From Clostridia bacterium (GTDB lineage Bacteria; Bacillota; Clostridia; UBA1381): DNA of 7,300 nt. The first letter of the stretch is position 1; each line of letters starts with the position of its first letter. The notes under the pieces are model-generated. The model was not told where the DNA came from, did no database searches, and worked only from the letters and a program-made list of their open reading frames with translations. Location of the stretch: the NCBI GenBank assembly GCA_900751685.1, contig CAADSR010000170.1, positions 1-7,300 on the forward strand, in the 5' to 3' direction. Shown piece after piece: positions 1-6,100 of this stretch. The position numbers and the translations under genes were made by a program.

Positions 1-84
1 CTACAAATTATATTAATCAAATAACTACACAAAACTAGGCTATATCAAATGGTGCAGCTTAGTTTTTTATATAAGATTTTAAAA

Positions 85-113
85 TTGACATGAGCTGATA
101 AATACTATATAAA
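85..113 (+). promoter_or_regulatory. Promoter of the XRE regulator gene
   Basis: A perfect -35 box TTGACA (85-90) is followed after 17 bp by TATAAA (108-113), a sigma-A-type arrangement. Transcription would start near position 120, about 30 nt before the ATG at 149. The remaining sequence from 1 to 84 is AT-rich and I see no gene in it. Confidence 0.7.
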
Positions 114-148
114 AATAATAAATTGCACGAATAAGGCGGGATGGTAAT

Positions 149-490
149 ATGAGAAATTACTATGAATTTGAACCAATTGGAAGCCGTGTAAGAAAAGCCA
201 GGAAAGATAAGGGCTTGACACAAGCTAAATTATCTGAATTGTTAAATATCTCTTCAAAGCATTTATCTGAAATAGAGCGGAGTATAAGTGGTTTATCTTT
301 ATCGGTTTTGATGGGTATCAATGAATATTTAGACACCTCTGCGGATTATATCCTCTATGGAAAAGTTTCTGACGATGCGAATAACCCTTTTAACTCTATT
401 TTGAAACAGCTTACTCCTTCACAAATTATGACAGCAGAAAAAATGTTGGAATTATACGCTGAATCTTGCAAGCGGGATCGTTCTAAATAA
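149..490 (+). CDS. XRE-family helix-turn-helix transcriptional regulator
   Basis: This is a 113-residue cytoplasmic DNA-binding protein. Residues about 10-66 form one HTH_3/XRE (Cro/C1-like) domain: the stretch IGSRVRKARKDKGLTQ, then the recognition region NISSKHLSEIERS, then LSVLMGINEYLDTSADYIL, which is the usual five-helix pattern. The C-terminal part (about 80-110) is predicted helical, carries LTPSQIMTAEKMLELY, and may serve for dimerisation or sensing. Short regulators of this form are common in Clostridia, often near mobile or accessory genes, and frequently repress their own promoter. The target here is unknown. The gene has its own promoter at 85-113 and a terminator that overlaps its stop codon, so it is monocistronic. 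The ribosome binding site is weak: only AAGG about 12 nt upstream, with GCGGGATGG between it and the start. No link to the downstream CRISPR or toxin-antitoxin genes can be shown. Confidence 0.9.
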   Translation: MRNYYEFEPIGSRVRKARKDKGLTQAKLSELLNISSKHLSEIERSISGLSLSVLMGINEYLDTSADYILYGKVSDDANNPFNSILKQLTPSQIMTAEKMLELYAESCKRDRSK

Positions 491-525
491 AGCTTCGGAA
501 CAAATTATACCGGAGCTTTTTTATT
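489..525 (+). terminator. Intrinsic terminator of the XRE regulator gene
   Basis: The 10-bp arms AAAGCTTCGG (489-498) and CCGGAGCTTT (510-519) pair with a single G-U, close an 11-nt loop, and are followed by a T-rich tail from 516 onward. The hairpin begins inside the TAA stop codon at 488-490. Confidence 0.88.
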
Positions 526-578
526 TTGTAAACTAATATATTATTTAAAACAAAAACCTATAGCAGTACCTTGATATG

Positions 579-617
579 AAAAGCCGTCCCTAAACAAAAG
601 GACGGCTTTTGTATTTT
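579..617 (+). terminator. Second intrinsic terminator with perfect 11-bp stem
   Basis: AAAAGCCGTCC (579-589) and GGACGGCTTTT (600-610) are perfectly complementary around a 10-nt loop, and are followed by GTATTTTT. No gene lies between this and the previous terminator. It may be a back-up terminator or the end of a lost gene or unrecognised small RNA. The stretch from 618 to 681 holds nothing I can identify. Confidence 0.8.
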
Positions 618-681
618 TAAATAGTTCTCTTTTATTTTTTAACCGATGACATTTTAGCCCCCTCTTCTGGGAACGTCCAAC

Positions 682-783
682 AACGGCGGGATGAAGGCAT
701 CCCGCCCTACGCTTTAATTTATGCTCCTACACAAGAACGTCTAATCCATACAATGTAGGGCGGGATGCCTTCATCCCGCCGTT
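682..783. repeat. Nested palindromic element, copy 1
   Basis: The two 29-bp arms at 682-710 and 755-783 are perfect reverse complements, separated by a 44-bp core containing TTTAATTTATGCTCCTACAC. Each arm is itself a hairpin: GGCGGGATG pairs with CATCCCGCC around a 4-nt loop. The whole can therefore fold either as one long stem or as two small ones. There is no coding content. A related copy with the same core lies at about 3031-3127 in the same orientation. The form fits a non-autonomous (MITE-like) or REP-like dispersed element. No transposase is present, and no target-site duplication is evident. Confidence 0.75.
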
Positions 784-787
784 CCCA

Positions 788-944
788 CAATTCACGCTCC
801 TGCGTGAGGAGCGACAAAACCCGAATGGCTGACATATGAGCAGATTTTGGTTTCAATTCACGCTCCTGCGCGAGGAGCGACTGTTGATGGGAGTCGGATA
901 ATGAACCATTGGATTTGTTTCAATTCACGCCCCTCTGCGAGGGG
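788..944 (-). CRISPR. CRISPR mini-array A, three type I-C-like repeats, no leader
   Basis: Repeats lie at 788-815, 850-881 and 917-944, separated by spacers of 34 bp (816-849) and 35 bp (882-916). The middle repeat is a full 32 bp. The left one has lost its first four bases where it meets the palindromic element. The right one has lost its last four bases (AATT replaces CGAC). Two repeats carry the stem GCTCC/GGAGC and the third carries GCCCC/GGGGC. The strand is given as minus because in that direction the repeat ends in TGAATTGAAAC, the type I-C form. No leader borders this block: the position where one is expected holds hepT. I saw no match of the spacers elsewhere in the window. Confidence 0.88.
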
Positions 945-961
945 AATTAGAGTATCAATTC

Positions 962-1294
962 TTATTTTAATATTGCGTCTATGTTATTTCTTAATTCCGG
1001 GAAATCGCCTACTACAGTCTGGTATACATCTTCCATGTGTAGTGTTTGGTACTTATGAGCGGCAATATCACGAAATCCAGCGATAGCCTTCCAAGGAATT
1101 GTATTATATTCTAGCCTTAATTCAGTGGAAAGGCTTTTCACAAGCTCTCCAACATTAATAACGGTCATACACACAGCACGTTTCAAAATTTCATTTTTAT
1201 CAAAAACATCAAAATCTATGTCATTTATCATTTGTATAGCGATCGTGATTTCATCTTGAATTTTTAATAATATCGTTTCATCTCTATGCAGCAT
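962..1294 (-). CDS. hepT: HepT-like HEPN ribonuclease toxin
   Basis: This 110-residue, mostly helical protein is of the HepT/DUF86 type. The catalytic HEPN motif R-X4-H-X-Y is intact as R75-DIAA-H80-K-Y82, in the characteristic context GFRDIAAHKY. In described systems HepT cleaves RNA (tRNA in some cases), and the partner MntA inactivates it by adding AMP groups to the motif tyrosine. The gene overlaps the end of mntA by 11 bp, and its ATG has AAAGGTGAT about 8 nt upstream, so translation is likely coupled. The toxin comes second in the operon, as is common. The stop codon lies only 17 bp from the truncated CRISPR repeat of array A, and no T-tailed terminator separates them, so the operon transcript may continue into that array. 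The protein is of normal family length with no visible lesion. Confidence 0.9.
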   Translation of the reverse strand: MLHRDETILLKIQDEITIAIQMINDIDFDVFDKNEILKRAVCMTVINVGELVKSLSTELRLEYNTIPWKAIAGFRDIAAHKYQTLHMEDVYQTVVGDFPELRNNIDAILK

Positions 1295-1571
1295 AAATTT
1301 GTATCACCTTTTCTGGCTTAATCAAAGACCCTTCCGGGATTGGTGCACGAATAACATCCACTGGAAGTGATAGCATTTCTTCTATATTATTTTTGAGTGA
1401 AGAAATTGTAAGCAATGAAACAGATTCAGTATCAAACTCTACTAATAAATCTACATCACTATTCGGGGTATTTGTTCCAGTAGCGTAAGAGCCGAAAAGA
1501 AAAATACGCCTAATCGGATATTGTGACGCAACTTTAGATATGACATCTGAAATTTGTTTTTGTGTAAGCAT
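1284..1571 (-). CDS. mntA: MntA-like minimal nucleotidyltransferase antitoxin
   Basis: This is a 95-residue protein from the preferred start. It carries the minimal nucleotidyltransferase signature G-S-X10-D-X-D, seen as GSYATGTNTPNSDVDLLVEF, and a probable third aspartate in LPVDVIRA. MntA proteins of this family AMPylate the tyrosine of the HepT HEPN motif and so neutralise the toxin; the adjacent hepT makes that role likely. An ATG at 1580 would add three residues, but the ribosome binding site AAGGAG directly abuts it (no spacing), while the ATG at 1571 lies 9 nt beyond the AAGGAG. I therefore chose 1571. I find no good -35/-10 pair between array B and this gene. CCATATT occurs twice, 21 bp apart (1587 and 1608), and could be an operator, but this is weak. 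Read-through from the leader promoter at 1794-1822 is an alternative source of transcript. Confidence 0.9.
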   Translation of the reverse strand: MLTQKQISDVISKVASQYPIRRIFLFGSYATGTNTPNSDVDLLVEFDTESVSLLTISSLKNNIEEMLSLPVDVIRAPIPEGSLIKPEKVIQIYAA

Positions 1572-1646
1572 CACGTGCATCTCCTTCCATATTTGTTTTG
1601 ATTTTCACCATATTCATACGCTAACTGGCTATTTACTAGATCCCTA

Positions 1647-1745
1647 GTTTCAATTCACGCCCCTCTGTGAGGGGCGACCCCAGCGCAGTCAGAAGCCTGC
1701 CGCCGTTTTGTACGTTTCAATTCACGCCCCTGCGTGAGGGGCGAC
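1647..1745 (-). CRISPR. CRISPR mini-array B, two type I-C-like repeats, with leader
   Basis: Two complete 32-bp repeats (1647-1678 and 1714-1745) flank one 35-bp spacer (1679-1713). On the minus strand each repeat has CGCCCCT and AGGGGCG around a 5-nt loop and ends in TGAATTGAAAC. The loop at 1714-1745 is the common form. The loop at 1647-1678 is CTGTG on the plus strand, nearly the same as in the repeat at 917-944. The leader follows directly on the right. Cleavage after the last stem base, as known for Cas5d, would leave an 11-nt 5' handle. No cas genes are in the window. Confidence 0.9.
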
Positions 1746-1955
1746 GGCAAAATATACAATAATATTAAATTTATTATTATTCCGCTTGTACTTATTATAC
1801 TATTTCCATTGTTTTTTTGCAACATTTTTTTGAAATTAACGGTATTTTTTTGATTTTCAGGACGATATTACACGTAAATTTCATGTATGATTGGGGTTCG
1901 CGCAAAGATAAAGCTCTGCACCCTTGGCAAATATCCGGCTTTTCAAGTGCATCGC
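1746..1955 (-). promoter_or_regulatory. CRISPR leader of array B with promoter
   Basis: This 210-bp non-coding stretch aligns almost throughout with 2730-2937 next to array C; both start with GGCAAAATATACAATAAT at the repeat border. On the minus strand it contains TTGCAA (1817-1822), a 17-bp spacer and TATAAT (1794-1799). Transcription would start near 1786, about 40 nt before the first repeat. A conserved imperfect palindrome lies at 1869-1887 (TACACGTAAATTTCATGTA), followed by GGGGTTCGCGCAAAGATAAA. Position, AT-richness, the promoter and the duplication next to a second array support the leader call. Confidence 0.85.
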
Positions 1956-1979
1956 ATAGATAAAATGTCTTTCTATTTA

Positions 1980-2243
1980 CTAAAATTCATAATGAGTCCA
2001 CATGCTTAATATTTTTACGGTTTTACCTGTTTCATCTACTTGATATACCAATCTATGCTGAATATTTATTCTTCTCGAATATGCACCATTTAAATCCCCT
2101 ACTAATTTCTCATACGGCGGAGGATTTTGATGTGGATCTTTGCGGATTATTTCAATAAGCTTTTTTGCTTTTCCATCCAGCTTTGCAGCCTTTAATTTTG
2201 CAATGGCCTTCTGCGCATCTTTTGTATAAAAAATTTTGTACAT
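1980..2243 (-). CDS. yoeB: YoeB/Txe-family mRNA interferase toxin
   Basis: This 87-residue RelE-superfamily toxin would act on the ribosome, cutting mRNA in the A site. The Txe/YoeB signature is complete: PYEKLVGDLNGAYSRRI, then QHRLVYQV, and a C-terminal HYEF. In E. coli YoeB the catalytic residues are E46, R65, H83 and Y84; the E of PYEK, the R of QHRLVY and the H-Y of HYEF are their counterparts here. The length matches the family. An ATG at 2249 would add two residues (M-V). I prefer 2243 because its ATG overlaps the antitoxin stop codon as TAATG, and GAGG lies 10 nt upstream. The stop codon lies 24 bp from the outer edge of leader B. I see no T-tailed hairpin after it. Confidence 0.92.
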   Translation of the reverse strand: MYKIFYTKDAQKAIAKLKAAKLDGKAKKLIEIIRKDPHQNPPPYEKLVGDLNGAYSRRINIQHRLVYQVDETGKTVKILSMWTHYEF

Positions 2244-2491
2244 TACCATTCGACCTCATCTTCAGGAATACATTCTTCAACCGGTGTTTTCATTCCATCT
2301 ATGAGTTCCTTTTTAACAATAGGATTACCTGAAAGATATAACGTTTCCATAAGCCCGTTATAATCATCCTCGCTGATAATAACAGCATTTCCATTCTTTG
2401 TATTTACATTGATAATATCATTAAATTCCACTGCTTGATTGATATAATCAAACAGGTTTTTCCGCAAATTTGTTATATTAATATTCGTCAT
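2243..2491 (-). CDS. yefM: YefM/Phd-family antitoxin and operon repressor
   Basis: This 82-residue antitoxin has the typical two-part layout. The N-terminal Phd/YefM DNA-binding fold (about 1-55) reads NITNLRKNLFDYINQAVEFND, then NGNAVIISEDDYNGLMETLYL. The acidic C-terminus, EECIPEDEVEW, is the part that wraps and inhibits YoeB. Proteins of this family also repress their own promoter, with YoeB as co-repressor. The gene is first in the operon and shares one base with the yoeB start (TAATG). The ribosome binding site AGGGAGGGA (2497-2505) is strong. The gene has its own consensus promoter and operator at 2511-2550, so it does not depend on the neighbouring CRISPR leader promoter. Confidence 0.93.
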   Translation of the reverse strand: MTNINITNLRKNLFDYINQAVEFNDIINVNTKNGNAVIISEDDYNGLMETLYLSGNPIVKKELIDGMKTPVEECIPEDEVEW

Positions 2492-2510
2492 AATAATCCC
2501 TCCCTCATTA

Positions 2511-2550
2511 TGTATATGTACATTATAGCGTACATATACATAAAAGTCAA
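2511..2550 (-). promoter_or_regulatory. yefM-yoeB promoter with overlapping operator palindrome
   Basis: On the minus strand, TTGACT (2545-2550), a 17-bp spacer and TATAAT (2522-2527) form a near-consensus sigma-A promoter. The -10 box lies in the 8-bp centre of a perfect inverted repeat with 11-bp arms, TGTATATGTAC (2511-2521) and GTACATATACA (2530-2540). YefM of E. coli is known to bind palindromes containing TGTACA-like cores, so this is very likely the autoregulatory operator. A bound repressor would cover the -10 box. The -35 box lies 14 bp from the last, degenerate repeat of array C. Confidence 0.9.
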
Positions 2551-2563
2551 ATTTTTATTTGCC

Positions 2564-2729
2564 TATTTCACCTCCTCCCCTGCGTGAGGGGCGACATCAG
2601 GCAAAAGATTATGTATCAAGTTATTATGCAAGTTTCAATTCACGCCCCTACGCGAGGGGCGACCATAGGAGAATGCGGCGAAGTTTGTTTCAAGAAAGTT
2701 TCAATTCACGCCCCTACGCGAGGGGCGAC
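2564..2729 (-). CRISPR. CRISPR mini-array C, three type I-C-like repeats, with leader
   Basis: Repeats lie at 2564-2595, 2632-2663 and 2698-2729, with spacers of 36 bp (2596-2631) and 34 bp (2664-2697). The two right-hand repeats are identical, with ACGCG in the loop on the plus strand. The left one is degenerate in its first 13 bases (on the minus strand, the handle part), while the stem core CCCCT/AGGGG is kept. Decay of the leader-distal repeat is usual in CRISPR arrays and agrees with the leader lying at 2730-2937. Read on the plus strand, the repeats give spurious peptides such as FNSRPYARGD. Confidence 0.92.
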
Positions 2730-2937
2730 GGCAAAATATACAATAATATTAAATTTATTGTTATCCCACTTGTACTTATTATACTATTTTTATTGTTTTT
2801 TAGCAACATTTTTTTAAAATTAAGGGAATTTTTTTAATTTTCAGGACGATATTACACGTAAATTTCATGTATGATTGGGGTTCGCGCAAAGATAAAACTA
2901 TGCACCCTCCGCAAATATCCAGCTTTCAGGGCATCGC
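2730..2937 (-). promoter_or_regulatory. CRISPR leader of array C with promoter
   Basis: This is homologous to the leader at 1746-1955, with scattered substitutions and very few gaps. On the minus strand TTGCTA (2801-2806), a 17-bp spacer and TATAAT (2778-2783) form the promoter, starting about 40 nt before the first repeat. The imperfect palindrome TACACGTAAATTTCATGTA is unchanged (2853-2871). Homology to the other leader fades after GCATCGC (2931-2937). Between here and 3030 I see only a short inverted repeat, CCCTACA (3008-3014) and TGTAGGG (3031-3037). Confidence 0.85.
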
Positions 2938-3030
2938 CTAATAAGGGAGGATATTTCTTTGTCAGCTAATCATTTAATGAGTGATTTCAAAATCATTTTG
3001 ATTGATTCCCTACATAATGGATAACTGCAA

Positions 3031-3127
3031 TGTAGGGCGGGATGAGGACATTCCGCCCTATGTTTTAATTTATGCTCCTACACAATGAACGTCTAATCAA
3101 TGTAGGGCGGAATGCCTACATCCCGCC
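3031..3127. repeat. Nested palindromic element, copy 2
   Basis: This has the same plan as 682-783. A left hairpin (3033-3060, GGGCGGGATG with CATTCCGCCC), a core with TTTAATTTATGCTCCTACAC and a right hairpin (3102-3127) are present, and the two halves are imperfect reverse complements. The core aligns with copy 1 apart from small indels, and the orientation is the same. It is more diverged internally than copy 1. It lies just beyond the stop codon of the beta-helix gene and could slow transcription there, but no T-run follows the hairpin in that direction. Confidence 0.72.
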
Positions 3128-3128
3128 T

Positions 3129-3145
3129 GTTTCGATTCACGCCCC
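3129..3145 (-). CRISPR. Fragment of a CRISPR repeat at the 3' end of the beta-helix gene
   Basis: GTTTCGATTCACGCCCC matches the first 17 bases of the plus-strand form of the local repeat with one substitution. It lacks the second half of the hairpin. It begins one base after palindromic element copy 2, and its GATTCACGCCCC part contains the last codons and the TGA stop of the gene at 3137-6391. A chance match of 16 in 17 at this place is unlikely given the surrounding arrays. Confidence 0.65.
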
Positions 3146-6100
3146 GCTGACTTGAAGCTGTGCATTGACCGCTAGAGGGATCATCCCGTCTATGGTACTA
3201 AGCGCAAAGACTTTTACTGTCCCCTCCGAAGGGACATTTAATGCAGAAGATTCAAACGTCCGCTCCCTTCCGGCATAAAGTGTTGTTTTCGGCTCTAACC
3301 AGACCCCTGTGACCTGCCCCTTGGCATCATAAGCCGCCGCAACAAGGCATACCATCAGATCCTGCTGCAGGATATTATGGCAAGTCCCTGTAACTTTACC
3401 TGTCCCGCTGTCATAGGTGATATTCTCAAAATACATTGATGGGCATCTGGACCAAATCATAATGGTCCGCTGTTTTACCCTGCCATAAGCCTCTGCCGTA
3501 ACCGTGACCGCACCCTGCTTCTTTGGCGATAAAATACCATCTTCATCAATACTGGCGATCTCATCATTGTCAACGCTCCATTGTACATTATCTGCTTCTA
3601 TATTATCAGAAGTAAGGATAAAGTGGTATTGTGTCTGCCAGTCAATAACGCTATCTCCTTGGATTTTTGTCATCTTCGTTTCATCATAAGGGGTATCCTC
3701 ATGGTGGTCTATCAAATAAGGCTTATAGGGAATCCGTCCGGAACAACTCAAATTTTTATTCTGGTCATAGATCATCCTTAAAACCATACTATAGGCTGTT
3801 GTATTAAAATAATTGTCTGTTGCAACCATTCCAGCACCATTATATCCAGGCGCGTACATCAATGTCGTCTCTCCAGCCTCCAGGAAGCTGTTATATTGAA
3901 CCAGGAGCTGAGAGTCACTGGTTTGGTTCCAGGACTCTACTGCAAAGTCTTTATACTTGTAAAACACGTTATTCCGGACTAAAACGATAATCCCTTCTTT
4001 GATCCCTACAGAAATAGAGACCCCGTCTAAAATATTGCGCTCAATATTGCAGTCGGCGGTAGGATACCACAAATAGACCTCCCCATCCAAATCATGGACA
4101 TAGGAATCTGTCAATTGTAACGCTCCGTGATATCCCGTGGGAGGGATCAGGCTTCCCCCATTGATCTCCGCGAAAGAGAGCTGCACGGTTGAAAAAATCT
4201 CTCCCTCTTTTCCCCAGCATTCAATGCTTGTGTCATTAAAAACAATGTTTTCTTCCTCTGTGCCGTTCGCTTCAAGCTTCCCAAAAAGCTGGAGGCTGTT
4301 ACCTTCCCCACAAATAACGACCCCCGGCTCTATTGTCAAAGTGGCCTCTTCCCCCACTTGAACACGCTCCACCATGATATAAGGGGAATTTTCCCGGGTC
4401 AGTACCCTATCTTCCAGCAGGATCCCGCCTAATTCATTCTCCGCGTATTCAATCGGCGGATTTCCCGGGACTGCTACCACCTCTACCACCGGTGTATCTG
4501 GATGGGGGGCTTCTAAAAACGGTTCATAGGCAATAAATCCCTCACAAGCCAAATCGTCATTCCTATCATAGATCATTGCTTCTACCGTCTGCTTTTCTAC
4601 TGTGTTAAAGTAGTTCTCCGTTGCCGCCATAGCTGCATCGTCTCCTTCTAGTGCCAGCGCGGTTTTATTGGTAGTTAAAAAGCTGTTATAACGAACGATG
4701 AATTGTGCCTCCCCATAACAGGCCACATTTTTAACGGCATAATCTTCATAATTATAAAACGTATTATTTTGAATCAATGCCGTCACACCATCCTGCAAAA
4801 GAGAAGAAATAGATGCGTTCTCTATGATATTCTTTTCGATCCTACAATCCAGGGTAGGATAACTTAATGAAACAAGGTCCCTTCCATCAGAGCGCAGGTA
4901 AGAGTTCGTCAAAACTAAATATCCAGACCCGCGGCTTTCCACCCGGCTGTCCTCCAGCTTTACATGGTCTAGTTCCATTACGGCCGGGCTCTCTGGCGTT
5001 TTTCCCCTGCTTTGGATGTCGATCTGGTCAAACAGCACCATTTCCTCCCCGGTCCCCGCCGCACGAAGAGTACCATAACTTAAAATTGAGTCCCCCTGCT
5101 CGGTAGCATAGATCTCGACCCCAGGCTCTATCTCCAATGTCACTCCCGGAGCAACGTGTACATCCTGAGCCAGGTAGTAGGGTGATTGTTCTTTGGTCAG
5201 GAAACAATTTTCATGGATAACACCGCCCAATTGGCTCCTCTGGGGCTCTGGGGTCGGCACTACCGGCGCAGGGGTCACCTGGACCGGCGGAATTGGCGTA
5301 TCCTCATGGGCTGTCTGCAAATAAGGCTCATAAGTAATATAGTTATCACATCTCGCATCATCCGCTTTATCGTAAACCATCCGCCCGACGACGGCCGGGT
5401 CCACTGTGTTAAAGTAGTTCTCTGTTGCTGTCATTTTCGCCGTGTCCCCATTCAAGCGCAGGGCGGTGCGGTCTGTATTTAAGAAGCTATTATATTTCAC
5501 AACCAGCTCTGACGCTTCACCGGTTGCTTTACTTTCAACCGCAGCATATTGATAGTTGTAAAACACATTATTTTGAATGGTGATATGTTTGCCATTGCCC
5601 GTCAGGCATGAAAACTGCGTCCCAACAAAAATATTTTTTTCGATCTGGCAATCGGCCTGGGGCCTGTTGAAATAAATAGGCTCTTCAATCCCTGTCAAAT
5701 AAGAATTTTTTAAAATCAGGCTGCCATAGCTATGTCCCTCCCCCATTGACTGGGTATAAAGGGTCCCTCCGTTGATCTTTGCATATTCTATTTGGATCAA
5801 GGCAGGGTTTGCCGTTGTGTTCCCATAGTTACAGACAGACACATTGTTTAAAGCAATATTCTTTTCTTCTGTCCCAATGCCTTTTATGCTGCCGCAAACA
5901 CGGATCCCATTTCCATTCCCATTCACCACAACTCCCGGTTCTATGGTCAATGTGATTCCCTTGGGGATTTGGATCTCTCCATACATCGTATAAGGGGACT
6001 GCTCCAAAGTCCACGTTGTATTCTCAAGCAAGACCTTCCTGCCCAACGAAGTTCCTTCTCCCACTGGCGGCTCCGTTGGCGGCATGGTGTCACATGAAAT

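Noticed and set aside
847..1086. Open frame of 79 codons on the plus strand, starting MVSIHAPARGA
   Set aside because: It is translation of the CRISPR repeats (VSIHAPARGAT, FNSRPSARG) and of the reverse of hepT; it has no ribosome binding site.
2501..2631. Spacer at 2596-2631 resembles the yefM promoter (ATTATGTAT, 6 bases apart, ATTAT), suggesting CreA-like guidance of Cascade to a toxin promoter
   Set aside because: Only 14 of 20 AT-rich positions match, the seed end of the spacer does not pair, and no TTC PAM lies beside the site. Chance similarity is more likely.
2559..2837. Overlapping plus-strand frames of 92 and 77 codons with FNSRPYARGD and VSIHAPTRGAT
   Set aside because: These are the repeats and AT-rich leader read in two frames, a common annotation artefact in CRISPR arrays.
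3031..3127. Palindromic element copy 2 as the rho-independent terminator of the beta-helix gene
   Set aside because: The hairpins are strong, but no T-run follows them on the minus strand, so a classical intrinsic terminator is not supported.
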